DNA from: Paenibacillus sp. JJ-223
Lineage (GTDB): Bacteria; Bacillota; Bacilli; Paenibacillales; Paenibacillaceae
Length of the DNA stretch: 64,000 nt
Reading direction: 5' to 3'
NCBI RefSeq assembly: GCF_927798175.1
Contig: NZ_CAKMMP010000007.1
Coordinates: forward strand, 1-64,000
Shown here: piece after piece, positions 17,940 to 27,354 of the stretch
How the letters are laid out: every line of letters starts with the position of its first letter
How positions within the stretch are numbered: the stretch's first letter is position 1
The notes under the pieces: generated by a model
Databases searched by the model: none
Told to the model about the DNA's origin: nothing
The model's input: the letters and a program-made list of their open reading frames with translations, nothing else
Program-made: the position numbers and the translations under genes

Positions 17940-17958
17940 AACCGGCTCCAAGCCGGTT
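17940..17958 (-). terminator. Hairpin after the globin-coupled sensor gene
   Basis: AACCGGCT and AGCCGGTT form an 8-bp stem with a three-base loop, just after the stop codon. There is no good T-run, so termination is uncertain. Confidence 0.4.
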
Positions 17959-17965
17959 CCCGAAT

Positions 17966-18970
17966 CTACTCCTGATGCTGCAACTCACGCAAATCCGCTG
18001 CCAAATTCTCCATCGTGGTTGCAAATACGGCAAGTTCCTGCGAACGGAAAGCTTGGCTGCTGGCACCCTGAGCCGTTTGTTCCGACTCTTCGCGTACACG
18101 GACCAGCTTTTTCATGATCTGCTCCAGATTGGCCTGAATTTGGCTCTGGGCTTCCCGCGAGCTGGCTGCAAGTTTGCGCACTTCGGCCGCCACCACTTCA
18201 AAGCCCCGCCCGAATTCTCCCGCATGCGCGGCTTCGATGGCCGCGTTCAGGCCCACCAAGTGACTCTGGTCAGAGATTTCACGGATCAGCTCACCCATTT
18301 TTCCGATCTGATGGATCTCGGCGGTAAGGTCTTCCAACAACCCATGCGCCTGTCTCTGGGAAGCGGCGGTATCTTTGGCCACGTCGGAAATGGCCTGTGC
18401 GTTCTCGTTCAGCTCGCTGATCATACCTGTCAGCTGCTGCGTAATTTGCGTAATCGCCTGCAAGGTGTGCTTCTGGTCGTCGGCAAGCCGGCGCAGCCTG
18501 TCCTTTTCCCGGATCTCGTAAGCTTCGAGCACGAGCTGTGCATCCAAATTGAACATTTTGCTAAGGGCCTGAATGACGCGATGCCACATATCGGGAATGA
18601 CCTGCTGAAAAATGCTTGTGGCAATATCGAGATAAACCATGTATGTACCCAGATAATAGTCGGTAGACAAGCCAATGCGGGAATGCACTTGCCCAATGGC
18701 AATCCGTTGGTCGATGTAAGCATCGTCTACGACGCCGTCAGCCATGGAAAGCCAGTACATCCGTTGGGTCTGCTTCAGTCGTTCCACGGAAGAAAACCGT
18801 TCCATCAGTTCCATCAGATTCGGATATTTCCCCAGATGGCAATAGAAATGGTCCACCACCTCTTCAACCACTTTCTCAAAGACGGGACGATGCCCGGCAA
18901 GCACTTGAAGGTCGCCTGCGGTCAGTCCGATGTAATCTAGTTGTTTCTGTCTTGCTGCACTTGCACTCAT
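17966..18970 (-). CDS. Globin-coupled sensor, HemAT-like, with short signalling domain
   Basis: About 334 residues. The N-terminal sensor globin (about 1-170) shows the family pattern [29 protein letters not shown] and the proximal heme-binding His in [22 protein letters not shown]. The C-terminal half is a methyl-accepting coiled coil whose hairpin tip is conserved ([30 protein letters not shown]). It is much shorter than B. subtilis HemAT (432 residues), so only a brief helical bundle remains. It has no membrane segment and would sense oxygen in the cytoplasm. The start is uncertain: ATG 18970 or TTG 18976, the latter closer to AAGGAG. Confidence 0.88.
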   Translation of the reverse strand: MSASAARQKQLDYIGLTAGDLQVLAGHRPVFEKVVEEVVDHFYCHLGKYPNLMELMERFSSVERLKQTQRMYWLSMADGVVDDAYIDQRIAIGQVHSRIGLSTDYYLGTYMVYLDIATSIFQQVIPDMWHRVIQALSKMFNLDAQLVLEAYEIREKDRLRRLADDQKHTLQAITQITQQLTGMISELNENAQAISDVAKDTAASQRQAHGLLEDLTAEIHQIGKMGELIREISDQSHLVGLNAAIEAAHAGEFGRGFEVVAAEVRKLAASSREAQSQIQANLEQIMKKLVRVREESEQTAQGASSQAFRSQELAVFATTMENLAADLRELQHQE

Positions 18971-19233
18971 AACCAATTCCGTCAGCTCCTTATTGCTTCT
19001 GTATCGTCGAACGAATCCACCTGTCAATCCACTTCGACGGTCTTCCTGCTACTCCGCTGCTATGTGAATATTAGCTTCGACGTATAAAACTTCACTTCAA
19101 ATGTAAATAACTGTATTAATTATAGACGAATCGCCCTAAGTTTACATAAACCTTTAGAACCATTTACACAAAGTTTACGTATATTTTTCTCGATTTTCCC
19201 GAAAACACAGTCAAAAAAAGCGGCATTAATAGT

Positions 19234-19288
19234 AAAAAGGTCCCTGTTGACGCTGTGAAGGAGCATCACAGCTAACCACAGGAACCTT
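19234..19288 (-). terminator. Terminator of prkA
   Basis: On the minus strand AAGGTTCCTGT pairs with ACAGGGACCTT, with an inner CTGTGA/TCACAG stem, followed by TTTT. It lies 28 bases after the prkA stop. Confidence 0.7.
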
Positions 19289-19315
19289 ATTCGGAATGGT
19301 TATTTTACAATCATC

Positions 19316-21211
19316 TTACCGATTCAACAGACTGCCCACATAGCGAAGCAGATCGTTGGCGCTGGCCGCCGTATATCCGTGTTCATCAATGAGGCGGCTA
19401 ATCACCTCATTCATGCGCTTCAGTTGAGTCGCATCCGGTGTTTTGGTCGAAGTCGTGATTTTGACGATATCTTTAAGGTCGGCAAACAGTTTTTTCTCGA
19501 TGGCTTCGCGCAACCGGTCATGGCTGTTATACTCGAATTTGCGTTTTTTGCGGGAATACGCCGAAATGCGGATCAAAATTTCTTCCCTGAACGCTTTTTT
19601 TGCATTTTCGGAAATGCCGATCTGTTCCTCGATCGAACGCATCAAGCGCTCATCCGGGTCGAGTTCCTCATCGGTAAGCGGGTCTCGAATTTTGGTCCAG
19701 TTGCAAAAGGCCTCGATATTGTCCAAGTAATTTTCGAACAGCGTCTTGGCCGACTCCTCGAAAGAATAAACGAAGGCCTTCTGCACTTCTTTCTTCGCCA
19801 GTTCGTCATATTCCTTCCGTGCCAGCGCGATGTAATTCAGGTAACGCTCCCGCTCTTCCTTCGTGATGGAAGCATGCTGATCCAAACCGTCCTTGATGGC
19901 CCGCAAGATGTCCAGCGCGTTAATGCACTGAAGATTTTGTTTAATCAAAGCACTGGAAATCCGGTTGATGACATAGCGCGGATCAATGCCGGACATGCCT
20001 TCGTCCAGATATTCGCTTTGCATCTCGCGCAGGTCGGCCTCTTTGTAGCCTTCCACCTCTTCGCCGTCGTACATGCGCATTTTTTTGACCAAGTCCATGC
20101 CTTGCTTTTTCGTTTCCTTCAAACGGGTAAGTATGGAAAAAATGGCCGCGGTCCGCAAGGCATGCGGCGCGATATGGACATGCTTCATGTCGCTTTGCTG
20201 AATGAGCTTGGCATAAATCTTTTCTTCCTCCGAAACCTTCAGGTTATATGGAATCGGCATCACAATCATCCTGGATTGCAGCGCTTCATTTTTTTTGTTG
20301 GCAATGAACGATTTGTATTCGGATTCGTTCGTATGCGCCACAATCATCTCGTCCGCGCTGATCAAAGCAAAGCGCCCTGCCTTGAAATTGCCCTCCTGGG
20401 TCAGGGAAAGCAAGTTCCATAGAAATTTTTCGTCGCATTTCAGCATTTCCTGAAACTCCATCAAACCACGATTTGCTTTGTTCAACTCCCCATCGAACCG
20501 GTACGCCCGCGGATCCGACTCCGAACCATATTCAGTAATGGTGGAGAAGTCGATGCTTCCCGTCAGATCCGCAATGTCCTGCGATTTCGGATCGGATGGG
20601 CTGAACGTTCCGATTCCCACGCGGTTATCTTCGGAAATAAGCACCCGTTCTACCCGCACTTTACTGATGTCATTGTCATATTCGGTACGAAGACGCATTT
20701 GGCAGGAGGGGCACAGATTGCCCTCGATGCGCACGCCGATCTCTTTTTCCACCTCTGCCCGGAGCTCAAGCGGGATTAGATGCAGCGGCTCTTCATGCAT
20801 CGGGCAGCCTTCTATGGCATACACCGCCCCTTTCTCCGTCCGCGAAAACTGTTCCAATCCCCGTTTCAGCAGCGTAACCAGCGTGGATTTACCACCGCTT
20901 ACCGGTCCCATCAGCAACAGGATGCGTTTGCGTACATCCAGTCTGCGTGCGGCAGAATGGAAGTATTCTTCCACCAGCTTTTCGATGGAACGGTCCAATC
21001 CGAAAATTTCCTGTTCGAAAAATTTGTATCGTTTATGTCCATCCACCTCTTCCACGCCATACGATTCGATCATTTGATATACTCGGGCGTGAGCCGTCAT
21101 TGCCGGGGTTGGGTCTTTTTTTAGCAGTTCGATGTAGTCTTCGAATGTTCCGTTCCATGACAGACGGTCATTCTCTGCCCGATGCTCCGCAACGCGTTCA
21201 AAAATATTCAT
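19316..21211 (-). CDS. prkA: PrkA family serine protein kinase (YeaG homologue)
   Basis: The product is 631 residues, the same length as B. subtilis PrkA. An AAA+-like N-terminal part carries the P-loop MGPVSGGKSTL near residue 90 and a Walker B-like region; the segment GCPMHEEPLHLIP and the zinc-like CPSCQM follow. The C-terminal part is the PrkA kinase-like domain. In B. subtilis PrkA supports sporulation through sigma-K-dependent genes; in enterobacteria YeaG works with YeaH. The ATG at 21211 has GGGAGG nine bases upstream. yhbH and a SpoVR-family gene, the usual partners, lie 5.4-10 kb away on the other strand. Confidence 0.93.
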   Translation of the reverse strand: MNIFERVAEHRAENDRLSWNGTFEDYIELLKKDPTPAMTAHARVYQMIESYGVEEVDGHKRYKFFEQEIFGLDRSIEKLVEEYFHSAARRLDVRKRILLLMGPVSGGKSTLVTLLKRGLEQFSRTEKGAVYAIEGCPMHEEPLHLIPLELRAEVEKEIGVRIEGNLCPSCQMRLRTEYDNDISKVRVERVLISEDNRVGIGTFSPSDPKSQDIADLTGSIDFSTITEYGSESDPRAYRFDGELNKANRGLMEFQEMLKCDEKFLWNLLSLTQEGNFKAGRFALISADEMIVAHTNESEYKSFIANKKNEALQSRMIVMPIPYNLKVSEEEKIYAKLIQQSDMKHVHIAPHALRTAAIFSILTRLKETKKQGMDLVKKMRMYDGEEVEGYKEADLREMQSEYLDEGMSGIDPRYVINRISSALIKQNLQCINALDILRAIKDGLDQHASITKEERERYLNYIALARKEYDELAKKEVQKAFVYSFEESAKTLFENYLDNIEAFCNWTKIRDPLTDEELDPDERLMRSIEEQIGISENAKKAFREEILIRISAYSRKKRKFEYNSHDRLREAIEKKLFADLKDIVKITTSTKTPDATQLKRMNEVISRLIDEHGYTAASANDLLRYVGSLLNR

Positions 21212-21632
21212 GCTTGGTACCTCCCATGGCTCCTTTAGTGTGATTGACAACCATCCCGAATGGTATGAATAAATCCATAGAATTGCAACTCTTGCTTGAA
21301 TATCCAAATTCGCGGTCCTGACCTCGGTCCCGCTGCATCTGTGCGGCGTCTTCTTGCTGTAAAAAGTGTATTACATACCTATGCGGCAAACCGGATAAGT
21401 TGACCACTTTTTTTAATCTTGAACCGCGAAACTTCACGCCCGATGCACCAAGTCCGCGGCGGCAGTGCCGAAAAAAAATCCGGTTTATGATACTATCAGA
21501 GGTATATGTAGTTAAAGCAGGATGTCCTTTGTTCCTGGAAACCAGCGATACGGAGCAATTCGCTTTCCGGGTTCTGCGTGGAACAGAGCCAGACATTTTC
21601 AAACGGGAGATGGCGGAAGGAGTACGTTGATC
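21212..21632. other. Divergent intergenic region prkA / DUF2161 gene
   Basis: A 421-base region. For prkA, CATACCAT (minus strand, 21260-21267) is one base from the sigma-E -10 consensus CATACAAT, but the -35 is poor. No gene with a ribosome site is seen in it. Confidence 0.3.
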
Positions 21633-22496
21633 ATGGCAGTGAAATATGAAACGGATCTGTATTCGCCGATCAAGGCATATTTTGAACAACGCGGATTCGT
21701 GGTCAAAGCCGAGGTTAGGCACTGTGACCTGGTTGGCATTAGATCAGACTTGGATGAACCGCTGATCGTGGAAATGAAAAAAACGTTTAATCTGTCCCTG
21801 CTGCTGCAAGGGATGCAGCGATTGAAGCTAAGCCCCATCGTATATCTGGCTGTGGAACGAAACCGGAACAAACGCGGCGCGGTGAATCAGCGTTGGGGGG
21901 AATTGACGGCACTCTGCAGCCAGCTTGGGCTCGGTCTGATGACCGTGACCTTTTACAAAACCAAAGCTCCGCTTATTGATGTATTGTGCGAGCCCGCGCG
22001 TCGGCCGGAAGGAAGTTCAACAGGGGCCGCGCCTTTGTCCAGCCGCAAGGGCGGCATCCGAAGACAGCGGCTGATGCGGGAATTCGATGGACGCAGCGGG
22101 GACTTCAACGTCGGAGGCAGCACAGGCAAACCGCTCGTGACCGCATACAGGGAAAAGGCGCTGCGCGTGGCGTCGGCGCTGCGGATAGAAGGTGAAGCTT
22201 CTCCGGCAGCGTTGGCCCAATTGGCAAACGTGGCTTCTGCCGCATCCATTTTGCAAAAAAACTATTACGGCTGGTTTGAGCGAATACGGCGCGGTAAGTA
22301 TGGACTTACCATTAAAGGCATTCAAGCATTGACGGAGCATGCGTTCATGCTGGAACCACTCTCTTCATCGGATCCGGAGTCAAGCATGCCCGATCGCGAC
22401 GCCGTGGAACTGCTGTTCGAGCGGGAAGGACAGGAGGACGTGGAGAAACTTGAACGCATTGCCGAGCTTGTGCAAACCTATATCCCCCGTCCTTGA
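21633..22496 (+). CDS. DUF2161-family putative PD-(D/E)XK phosphodiesterase
   Basis: A 287-residue protein. The N-terminal half (ETDLYSPIKAYFEQRGF, then D-x-VGIRSDLDEPLIVEMKK) fits the DUF2161 family, whose E-x-K after a conserved Asp resembles PD-(D/E)XK nucleases. The C-terminal half is rich in Arg and Ala and may form a winged-helix-like part (LQKNYYGWFERIRRGKYGLT). AAGGAG lies ten bases before the ATG at 21633. It is divergent from prkA and ends at a strong terminator shared with azoR. The biological role is unknown. Confidence 0.75.
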   Translation: MAVKYETDLYSPIKAYFEQRGFVVKAEVRHCDLVGIRSDLDEPLIVEMKKTFNLSLLLQGMQRLKLSPIVYLAVERNRNKRGAVNQRWGELTALCSQLGLGLMTVTFYKTKAPLIDVLCEPARRPEGSSTGAAPLSSRKGGIRRQRLMREFDGRSGDFNVGGSTGKPLVTAYREKALRVASALRIEGEASPAALAQLANVASAASILQKNYYGWFERIRRGKYGLTIKGIQALTEHAFMLEPLSSSDPESSMPDRDAVELLFEREGQEDVEKLERIAELVQTYIPRP

Positions 22497-22537
22497 CCTT
22501 CAAGCACGGGAGCTGACCCGTCAGTTCCACAAACTTC

Positions 22538-22573
22538 AAAAGCCGTCGCTCCCTTACGGGAACGACGGCTTTT
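22538..22573. terminator. Bidirectional terminator, DUF2161 gene / azoR
   Basis: AAAAGCCGTCG and CGACGGCTTTT form a perfect 11-bp stem with an inner CCC/GGG extension. T-runs on both sides allow use by both convergent genes. Confidence 0.85.
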
Positions 22574-22598
22574 GAATATGGTCGATAACGGGCTGCAA

Positions 22599-23225
22599 TT
22601 AGAATTTTGCTGCAGTTTCAGCAGCCAGTTTCACGCCAGCACCCACGATTTCTTCTGCACGGTCAGGGGATGCATTGTGTCCTTCAACGATCACCACTTC
22701 AGGGTGTTTGATGCCCCAGAAGTTCAATACGTTGGTTACGTATTTAACGGACATTTCAGCAGAAGCCATAGGCTCAACGGAATACACGCCGCCACGAGCG
22801 TTCAGGATCGCTACTTTTTTGTCGCCAACCAGACCTACCGGACCTTCAGCTGTATATTTAAACATTTTGCCAGCTTGGCTCAGGTAAGAGATGTAGTTTA
22901 CCAGCGGTGCAGGAACAGTGAAGTTCCAGAGCGGGAATGCAAACACAACTTTGTCTGCAGCCAGGAATTGATCTTGCAGTTCAGCTGCCAGTGCAGCCGC
23001 TTTTTTCTCAGCTTCCGTAGCTTCGATGCCGTTAGCCGCTTTGAAGCCGCCAGCGAGAACATCATTGCCGTAGTATGGGAAATTCGCGCTGTACAAGTCC
23101 AGCTCGGTAACGGTGTCACCTGGATGTGTTTCTTTGTATGCGCTCAAGAATGCATCGTACAATTTAACGCTGACTGCCTGATCTGCAGGACGGTCATTGG
23201 CTTTGATAAAAAGAATATTAGACAT
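22599..23225 (-). CDS. azoR: FMN-dependent NADH-azoreductase
   Basis: A 208-residue flavodoxin-fold quinone/azo reductase. Family features are the N-terminal MSNILFIKAN strand-loop, the FPLWNFTVPAPLVNYIS block that binds FMN, and NARGGVYS. It would reduce quinones and azo compounds with NADH in the cytoplasm, protecting against electrophilic or thiol stress. It stands alone with a consensus promoter about 100 bases upstream and a shared terminator downstream. Confidence 0.93.
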   Translation of the reverse strand: MSNILFIKANDRPADQAVSVKLYDAFLSAYKETHPGDTVTELDLYSANFPYYGNDVLAGGFKAANGIEATEAEKKAAALAAELQDQFLAADKVVFAFPLWNFTVPAPLVNYISYLSQAGKMFKYTAEGPVGLVGDKKVAILNARGGVYSVEPMASAEMSVKYVTNVLNFWGIKHPEVVIVEGHNASPDRAEEIVGAGVKLAAETAAKF

Positions 23226-23319
23226 GTTCGTTCCTCCGTTATATAAAATAATTCAGTGCCAATGGGTGCACCGGTCTAAACTGCAGCATGATGAACAAAG
23301 CCACAACTTATTAATACAC

Positions 23320-23348
23320 ATTATATATAAAAATGTTAGTGGATGCAA
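23320..23348 (-). promoter_or_regulatory. azoR promoter
   Basis: TTGCAT and TATAAT on the minus strand with a 17-base spacer, about 95 bases before the azoR start. Confidence 0.65.
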
Positions 23349-23437
23349 TAACGTAATTACTATCCATATCAACCGCATAAAACGTCCACACGTTCACGGA
23401 GAGGCAGAACCCATCTGAAGAAGCAAAGCATGCCTGA

Positions 23438-24661
23438 TCAGTTCCGTGCCGTGAATTCTCCGATCGCTTCGCTGATCAAATTCATGCCGAGCAGAAGCGC
23501 ATCACGTCCCGGATGGCTAAAGTTTAAACGAATGTAACCCCGATCGGCATCCCCCGTCGAACACAGCGAACCCGGCAAAAAAGATACGCCCTTGGGCAAG
23601 GCGGCTTTGAGCAAGGCGACGCTGTCCAGACCATCGGGCAATCGTACCCAGAGATACATTCCTCCTTTTGGAACCGCATAATGCGTCCCCCTCCAACCGG
23701 GTCTTTTCAATAACTCAAGCATCAACTTCAGCCTGGTTTTGTACTCCCGATTGAGCAGGGACAAATGATCGTTCCATTTAAAAGGAGATTGGTCCAGCAG
23801 CCGATGCAATAACCGCTGGTTCATGGGACTGGATTGTCCATCCGCAATCCGCTTCACGGAAGCCATGGCTTCAATCAAAGCTGGATGGCCGGCAGCCCAA
23901 CCGGTACGCAGGGCAGGAGCGACGGTTTTGCTGAACGACCCGATATATAGAACATGTCCACCCTGATCGGCTGTATCCATGGCAAACAGGGAAGGGTAAT
24001 GACGATAGAAGTCCGAGTTGGACCGTCCATCGAAATGAAGCTCACCGTAAGAGTCATCTTCCACCAACAATACGCCATAACGGGAGCATAGCTCCAATAC
24101 CGCCTCACGACGCTCCATGCTCCATAACGCCCCCGTCGGATTGGAAAAGCTGGGCGCGGCAAAAAGCAGCTTGGGTTGCGCCTGCTGCATGTGGTGCTCA
24201 AGAAGGTCGGGCAATATTCCGTTTTCATCCCCGGTGACCGGAATGATGGTGGCTCCTTGCATTTCCAGAACCTCAAGACAGCCGGGAGACGTTGGATGTT
24301 CCACCAACACGGAATCTCCCGGCTCGAGCAGAAGCCTCATAATCAGGTCGATCGCCTGCTGTGTTCCCGTTGTGAGCAAAATTTGCTCAGGGACCGTACG
24401 GATGCCTTTACGGCTGTTCCAATCTTGATCCAGCCATTCACGGAGCGGCCTGTAGCCAGCCGGTTCGCCATACTGGAGTGCAGATGGCCCGGAGCTAAAA
24501 ACAGAGACGGCTGCCTCCTCCAGCAGCTTGAATGGAAATAATTCCTCTGCCGGCAGCTCTTCAGCCAAAGAAATGAAATGATCCCGATCAGACATTTTGC
24601 GAATATCCCGAAGCGGGGATGACAACAGTCTGTTCGTACGGGAGGCGAAGAAATATTTCAT
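23438..24661 (-). CDS. PLP-dependent aminotransferase (class I, LysN/MocR-like)
   Basis: A 407-residue fold-type I aminotransferase without a GntR DNA-binding domain. Seen are the N-terminal PAEELFPFKLL segment typical of 2-aminoadipate-type transaminases, LLTTGTQQAIDLI, SFSNPTGALWS, VEDDSYGELHF and the PLP-binding Lys in YIGSFSKTVAPALRTGW. The exact amino acid substrate cannot be read. The ATG at 24661 is preceded by AAAGGGG; a TTG just before it is less likely. It follows a ComA-like response regulator on the same strand after about 100 bases, so both may be cotranscribed. Confidence 0.87.
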   Translation of the reverse strand: MKYFFASRTNRLLSSPLRDIRKMSDRDHFISLAEELPAEELFPFKLLEEAAVSVFSSGPSALQYGEPAGYRPLREWLDQDWNSRKGIRTVPEQILLTTGTQQAIDLIMRLLLEPGDSVLVEHPTSPGCLEVLEMQGATIIPVTGDENGILPDLLEHHMQQAQPKLLFAAPSFSNPTGALWSMERREAVLELCSRYGVLLVEDDSYGELHFDGRSNSDFYRHYPSLFAMDTADQGGHVLYIGSFSKTVAPALRTGWAAGHPALIEAMASVKRIADGQSSPMNQRLLHRLLDQSPFKWNDHLSLLNREYKTRLKLMLELLKRPGWRGTHYAVPKGGMYLWVRLPDGLDSVALLKAALPKGVSFLPGSLCSTGDADRGYIRLNFSHPGRDALLLGMNLISEAIGEFTARN

Positions 24662-24767
24662 CAATCCTGTCCCCTTTCATCCTATTCCGAACTATGCTCG
24701 CAGTCCGCAGCCCCTACAAGGTATTCCTGGATCATGTTCAATATGACGACCAGACCGTGCCGGATCA

Positions 24768-25424
24768 TCAGGAGATCGTTTTGATCTGCCTTGCATACAG
24801 GGCGTAACGCTCTATCGCTTGGGCTCTGCTGCTTACATCCAGCTTAACATAGATTTTTCGCAAGTAATTGTCAATCGAGCGCCGGCTGACATTAATTTCA
24901 CTGGCTATTTTATCATAAGTTACACCCTGTACAATTCTTTCCATAATAAAAGTTTCCGTTTCCGTCAATGAGGCTGCAAATTCTTTTCCCTCGCCTTCGA
25001 TCGGCTTGACCCAATCCGTGCTGGCCAGCCACGTCAGCGGAATGGATACGCAGCCTTCCCTCAACCCTGCGATGAGATGGATCAGCTGGCCAGGGGAAGC
25101 CTGCTTGGACAGCATCCCGCTTGCGCCTAGTCCCATCAGATGGAGAAATAACTTCACATTGTCTTCATCCGTCAGAATAATGATGTGACTATGAGCCGAA
25201 CGCGCTTTCATCTGGGTAATAAACGGATCGGCCTGTCCCTCCGGCAGCCTGTAATCCATCAGAACGATATCCGGCTGATGCCGGCTTACCAATTCCAAGC
25301 CTTCAGTTCCTGAAGAAGTCATTCCGCGAACGATTAAGTCCTGTTGTTCTTCCAAAATTAATTTGCTGCCCAGCATGCTGGTGGGGTGGATATCGACAAT
25401 GACCACCTGCCATACTTTTTCCAT
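24768..25424 (-). CDS. NarL/ComA-like response regulator
   Basis: A 218-residue response regulator. The receiver has the phosphorylated Asp in IVLMDYRLP and the Lys in MLSKQASPG; an acidic DIH replaces the usual DDH near the N terminus. The C-terminal LuxR-type helix-turn-helix is ERIVQGVTYDKIASEINVSRRSIDNYLRKIYVKLDVSSRAQAIERY, close to ComA (positions about 168-212). No histidine kinase gene adjoins it, so it is an orphan here. Its signal and targets are unknown. Confidence 0.88.
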   Translation of the reverse strand: MEKVWQVVIVDIHPTSMLGSKLILEEQQDLIVRGMTSSGTEGLELVSRHQPDIVLMDYRLPEGQADPFITQMKARSAHSHIIILTDEDNVKLFLHLMGLGASGMLSKQASPGQLIHLIAGLREGCVSIPLTWLASTDWVKPIEGEGKEFAASLTETETFIMERIVQGVTYDKIASEINVSRRSIDNYLRKIYVKLDVSSRAQAIERYALYARQIKTIS

Positions 25425-25729
25425 TTTCCTTCTTCCCCCTGATTATGTATTGGACAAAAGTCGAAATATGTCGAATGAAAAAATCATCGAATACAATCTA
25501 TCTTTCCATTCCCCTTTTTCTTCCCCGACAAATAACGACCTTCTTTTTTTGTCCACATTTCTTTTCCTTTCCAAACCATTCTAATATAGTATAAATATCC
25601 TGCATTTCTAGCTAAAAAAGTCGAAAAACCTGCCCAAACTTCCTACTTATTGCATCTATAAGAAATTGTATCCTAGGACTTCCTTCCGATGCAATCTCTT
25701 TTTGCGCTCAACGTTAAAGAACTTCATTT

Positions 25730-25758
25730 TTGCGTAATCGACAGGCGCATGTTAGAAT
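25730..25758 (+). promoter_or_regulatory. Promoter of the membrane/glycosidase pair
   Basis: TTGCGT and TAGAAT with a 17-base spacer, 47 bases before the ATG at 25806. The rest of the 381-base gap from 25425 is AT-rich and shows no gene. Confidence 0.6.
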
Positions 25759-25805
25759 GAAGATTGGAAATTTTCCTTTATCTTCAGATGACCAGGAGTG
25801 ATGAC

Positions 25806-26216
25806 ATGAACCCCGTAGTGGAGCCTGATGACATCCATCACACCCGGAGCGCCAAAGGTAAAGGCCGAGCTTCTGTTAAACTGTTTCTGGCGTTGTGGAT
25901 TATATTTATTATCATCGGAGTCCTAGGGACCTATTTTTACAGCAACCACCTTCAGAAACAGATGATTGCGCAGTTGCAGACACATAATCAACAGCAGATC
26001 GCGGCGTTAAAAGCAGACTATGAGAAGCAGCTAACAACGATCTCAAAGGAAGTATCCAGCCTGCAAGAGCAGGTCCAAGCCTTTAATGAGCTGTTGACCT
26101 TTACCAAGGATAATGCAAGCAATAAGACGGATAACAGCAACAAGCTGTACACCCAACTGAGCGAAGTCAAAAAACAACTGGAGACCCTCCAGAAAAAGAT
26201 GGATCTGCTCAAATGA
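25806..26216 (+). CDS. Small membrane protein with coiled coil
   Basis: A 136-residue protein of unknown function. A short charged N terminus is followed by one membrane helix (about residues 27-48, LFLALWIIFIIIGVLGTYFY) and a long extracytoplasmic or cytoplasmic coiled coil rich in Gln, Lys and Glu to the end. AGGAG lies seven bases before the ATG. Its stop overlaps the start of the next gene by four bases (ATGA), so the two proteins are probably made together and may interact at the membrane. Confidence 0.8.
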   Translation: MNPVVEPDDIHHTRSAKGKGRASVKLFLALWIIFIIIGVLGTYFYSNHLQKQMIAQLQTHNQQQIAALKADYEKQLTTISKEVSSLQEQVQAFNELLTFTKDNASNKTDNSNKLYTQLSEVKKQLETLQKKMDLLK

Positions 26217-27277
26217 TTACCCACGTTAAACAGGTAAATCGTTTTTTTATGCTTGCACTCGCTCCCTTTATTGGACTTGTTTTATGTCTTTTCTTGTTTC
26301 GGCCTGCGGTCGATCCGGGAGACGTGTTGGAAGATGCCTGGGTCAAAGAGAACATTACCCTTCAGACTCAGGCGATTCGCGAAGAGCTTGAGGGTGCCAA
26401 GGATACGGCCGTTCAAACTTCTTCTTCCATTAAAAAGACGACCCAGCTTTACAATCAGACAACAAGCGCCATGTCCTCCATCGTACAAACCGCGACCAAC
26501 CAGGCAGCGCGCCCGGAGTCGATCTATAATCAGCGCATTTCATCCAAACTGGGGACGCCCATCGAACGGGTCAACAGCGATCGGTTGACGATCGAGCTGT
26601 ACAGGGTTAATCCCGGGACCTATAAAGGTTATGCCATGAAAATTAAGCTGAAGGACCCTTCCGCCATGCAAATGGCTCTGAACAGCGAGCTGGGAAAAGC
26701 CGAAACCACCATGCAGGCCGTCAAACGCAGCGGTGCCGTGGCCGGCATTAACGCAGGCGGCTTTGCCGATAGCGGCGGCAAACGTTATCCGCTCAGCACC
26801 ACGGTCATGGACGGTAAATACGTTACCGGCTTCCAGCCCAGCTTCAAGGACCTGTTCTTCGTCGGATTGAATGATGCAGGCAAGCTGATCGGCGGCAAAT
26901 TTTTCGACAAAAGTGCACTCGATCGCCTGAAGCCTCAGTTTGGGGCCACATTTGTTCCCGTGCTGCTTCAGGACGGAAAGAAAACTGCCATCCCCGAGAA
27001 ATGGAAGGTATCTCCGAAACGTGCGCCCCGAACGGTCATCGGCAACTACAAGGATGACCAGCTGCTCGTCGTCGTCGTCGACGGCTACAACGAAAGCGGC
27101 AGTTCCGGAGCGACACTGGAGGAGCTCCAGGCAAGATTGTACAAGCTGGGCGTCATGGATGCCTACAATTTGGATGGAGGCGGCTCGTCCTCCCTTATTT
27201 TGAACAATCGGGTCGTCAACCATCCGTCAGATGGTTCACTGAGACCCGTGCCTACCCATTTTTTATTTTACAAATGA
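26213..27277 (+). CDS. Phosphodiester glycosidase (NAGPA) domain protein
   Basis: A 354-residue protein with one N-terminal membrane helix (about 12-30), a helical stalk, and a C-terminal NAGPA-type domain. The domain hallmarks are GINAGGF, RAPRTVIGNY, VVVDGY and AYNLDGGGSSSLI. Relatives remove phosphodiester-linked N-acetylglucosamine, and bacterial members are linked to exopolysaccharide or cell-wall glycan processing. It would act outside the cytoplasmic membrane. It is translationally coupled to the upstream coiled-coil membrane protein. The actual substrate is unknown. Confidence 0.88.
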   Translation: MITHVKQVNRFFMLALAPFIGLVLCLFLFRPAVDPGDVLEDAWVKENITLQTQAIREELEGAKDTAVQTSSSIKKTTQLYNQTTSAMSSIVQTATNQAARPESIYNQRISSKLGTPIERVNSDRLTIELYRVNPGTYKGYAMKIKLKDPSAMQMALNSELGKAETTMQAVKRSGAVAGINAGGFADSGGKRYPLSTTVMDGKYVTGFQPSFKDLFFVGLNDAGKLIGGKFFDKSALDRLKPQFGATFVPVLLQDGKKTAIPEKWKVSPKRAPRTVIGNYKDDQLLVVVVDGYNESGSSGATLEELQARLYKLGVMDAYNLDGGGSSSLILNNRVVNHPSDGSLRPVPTHFLFYK

Positions 27278-27354
27278 TCCCTGAAAAGCATTTCTTTTCT
27301 CTCCTTTACGGTTATAATAGAGGTAAATGAACATGGTTCAGGGAGGTGGCAGGC

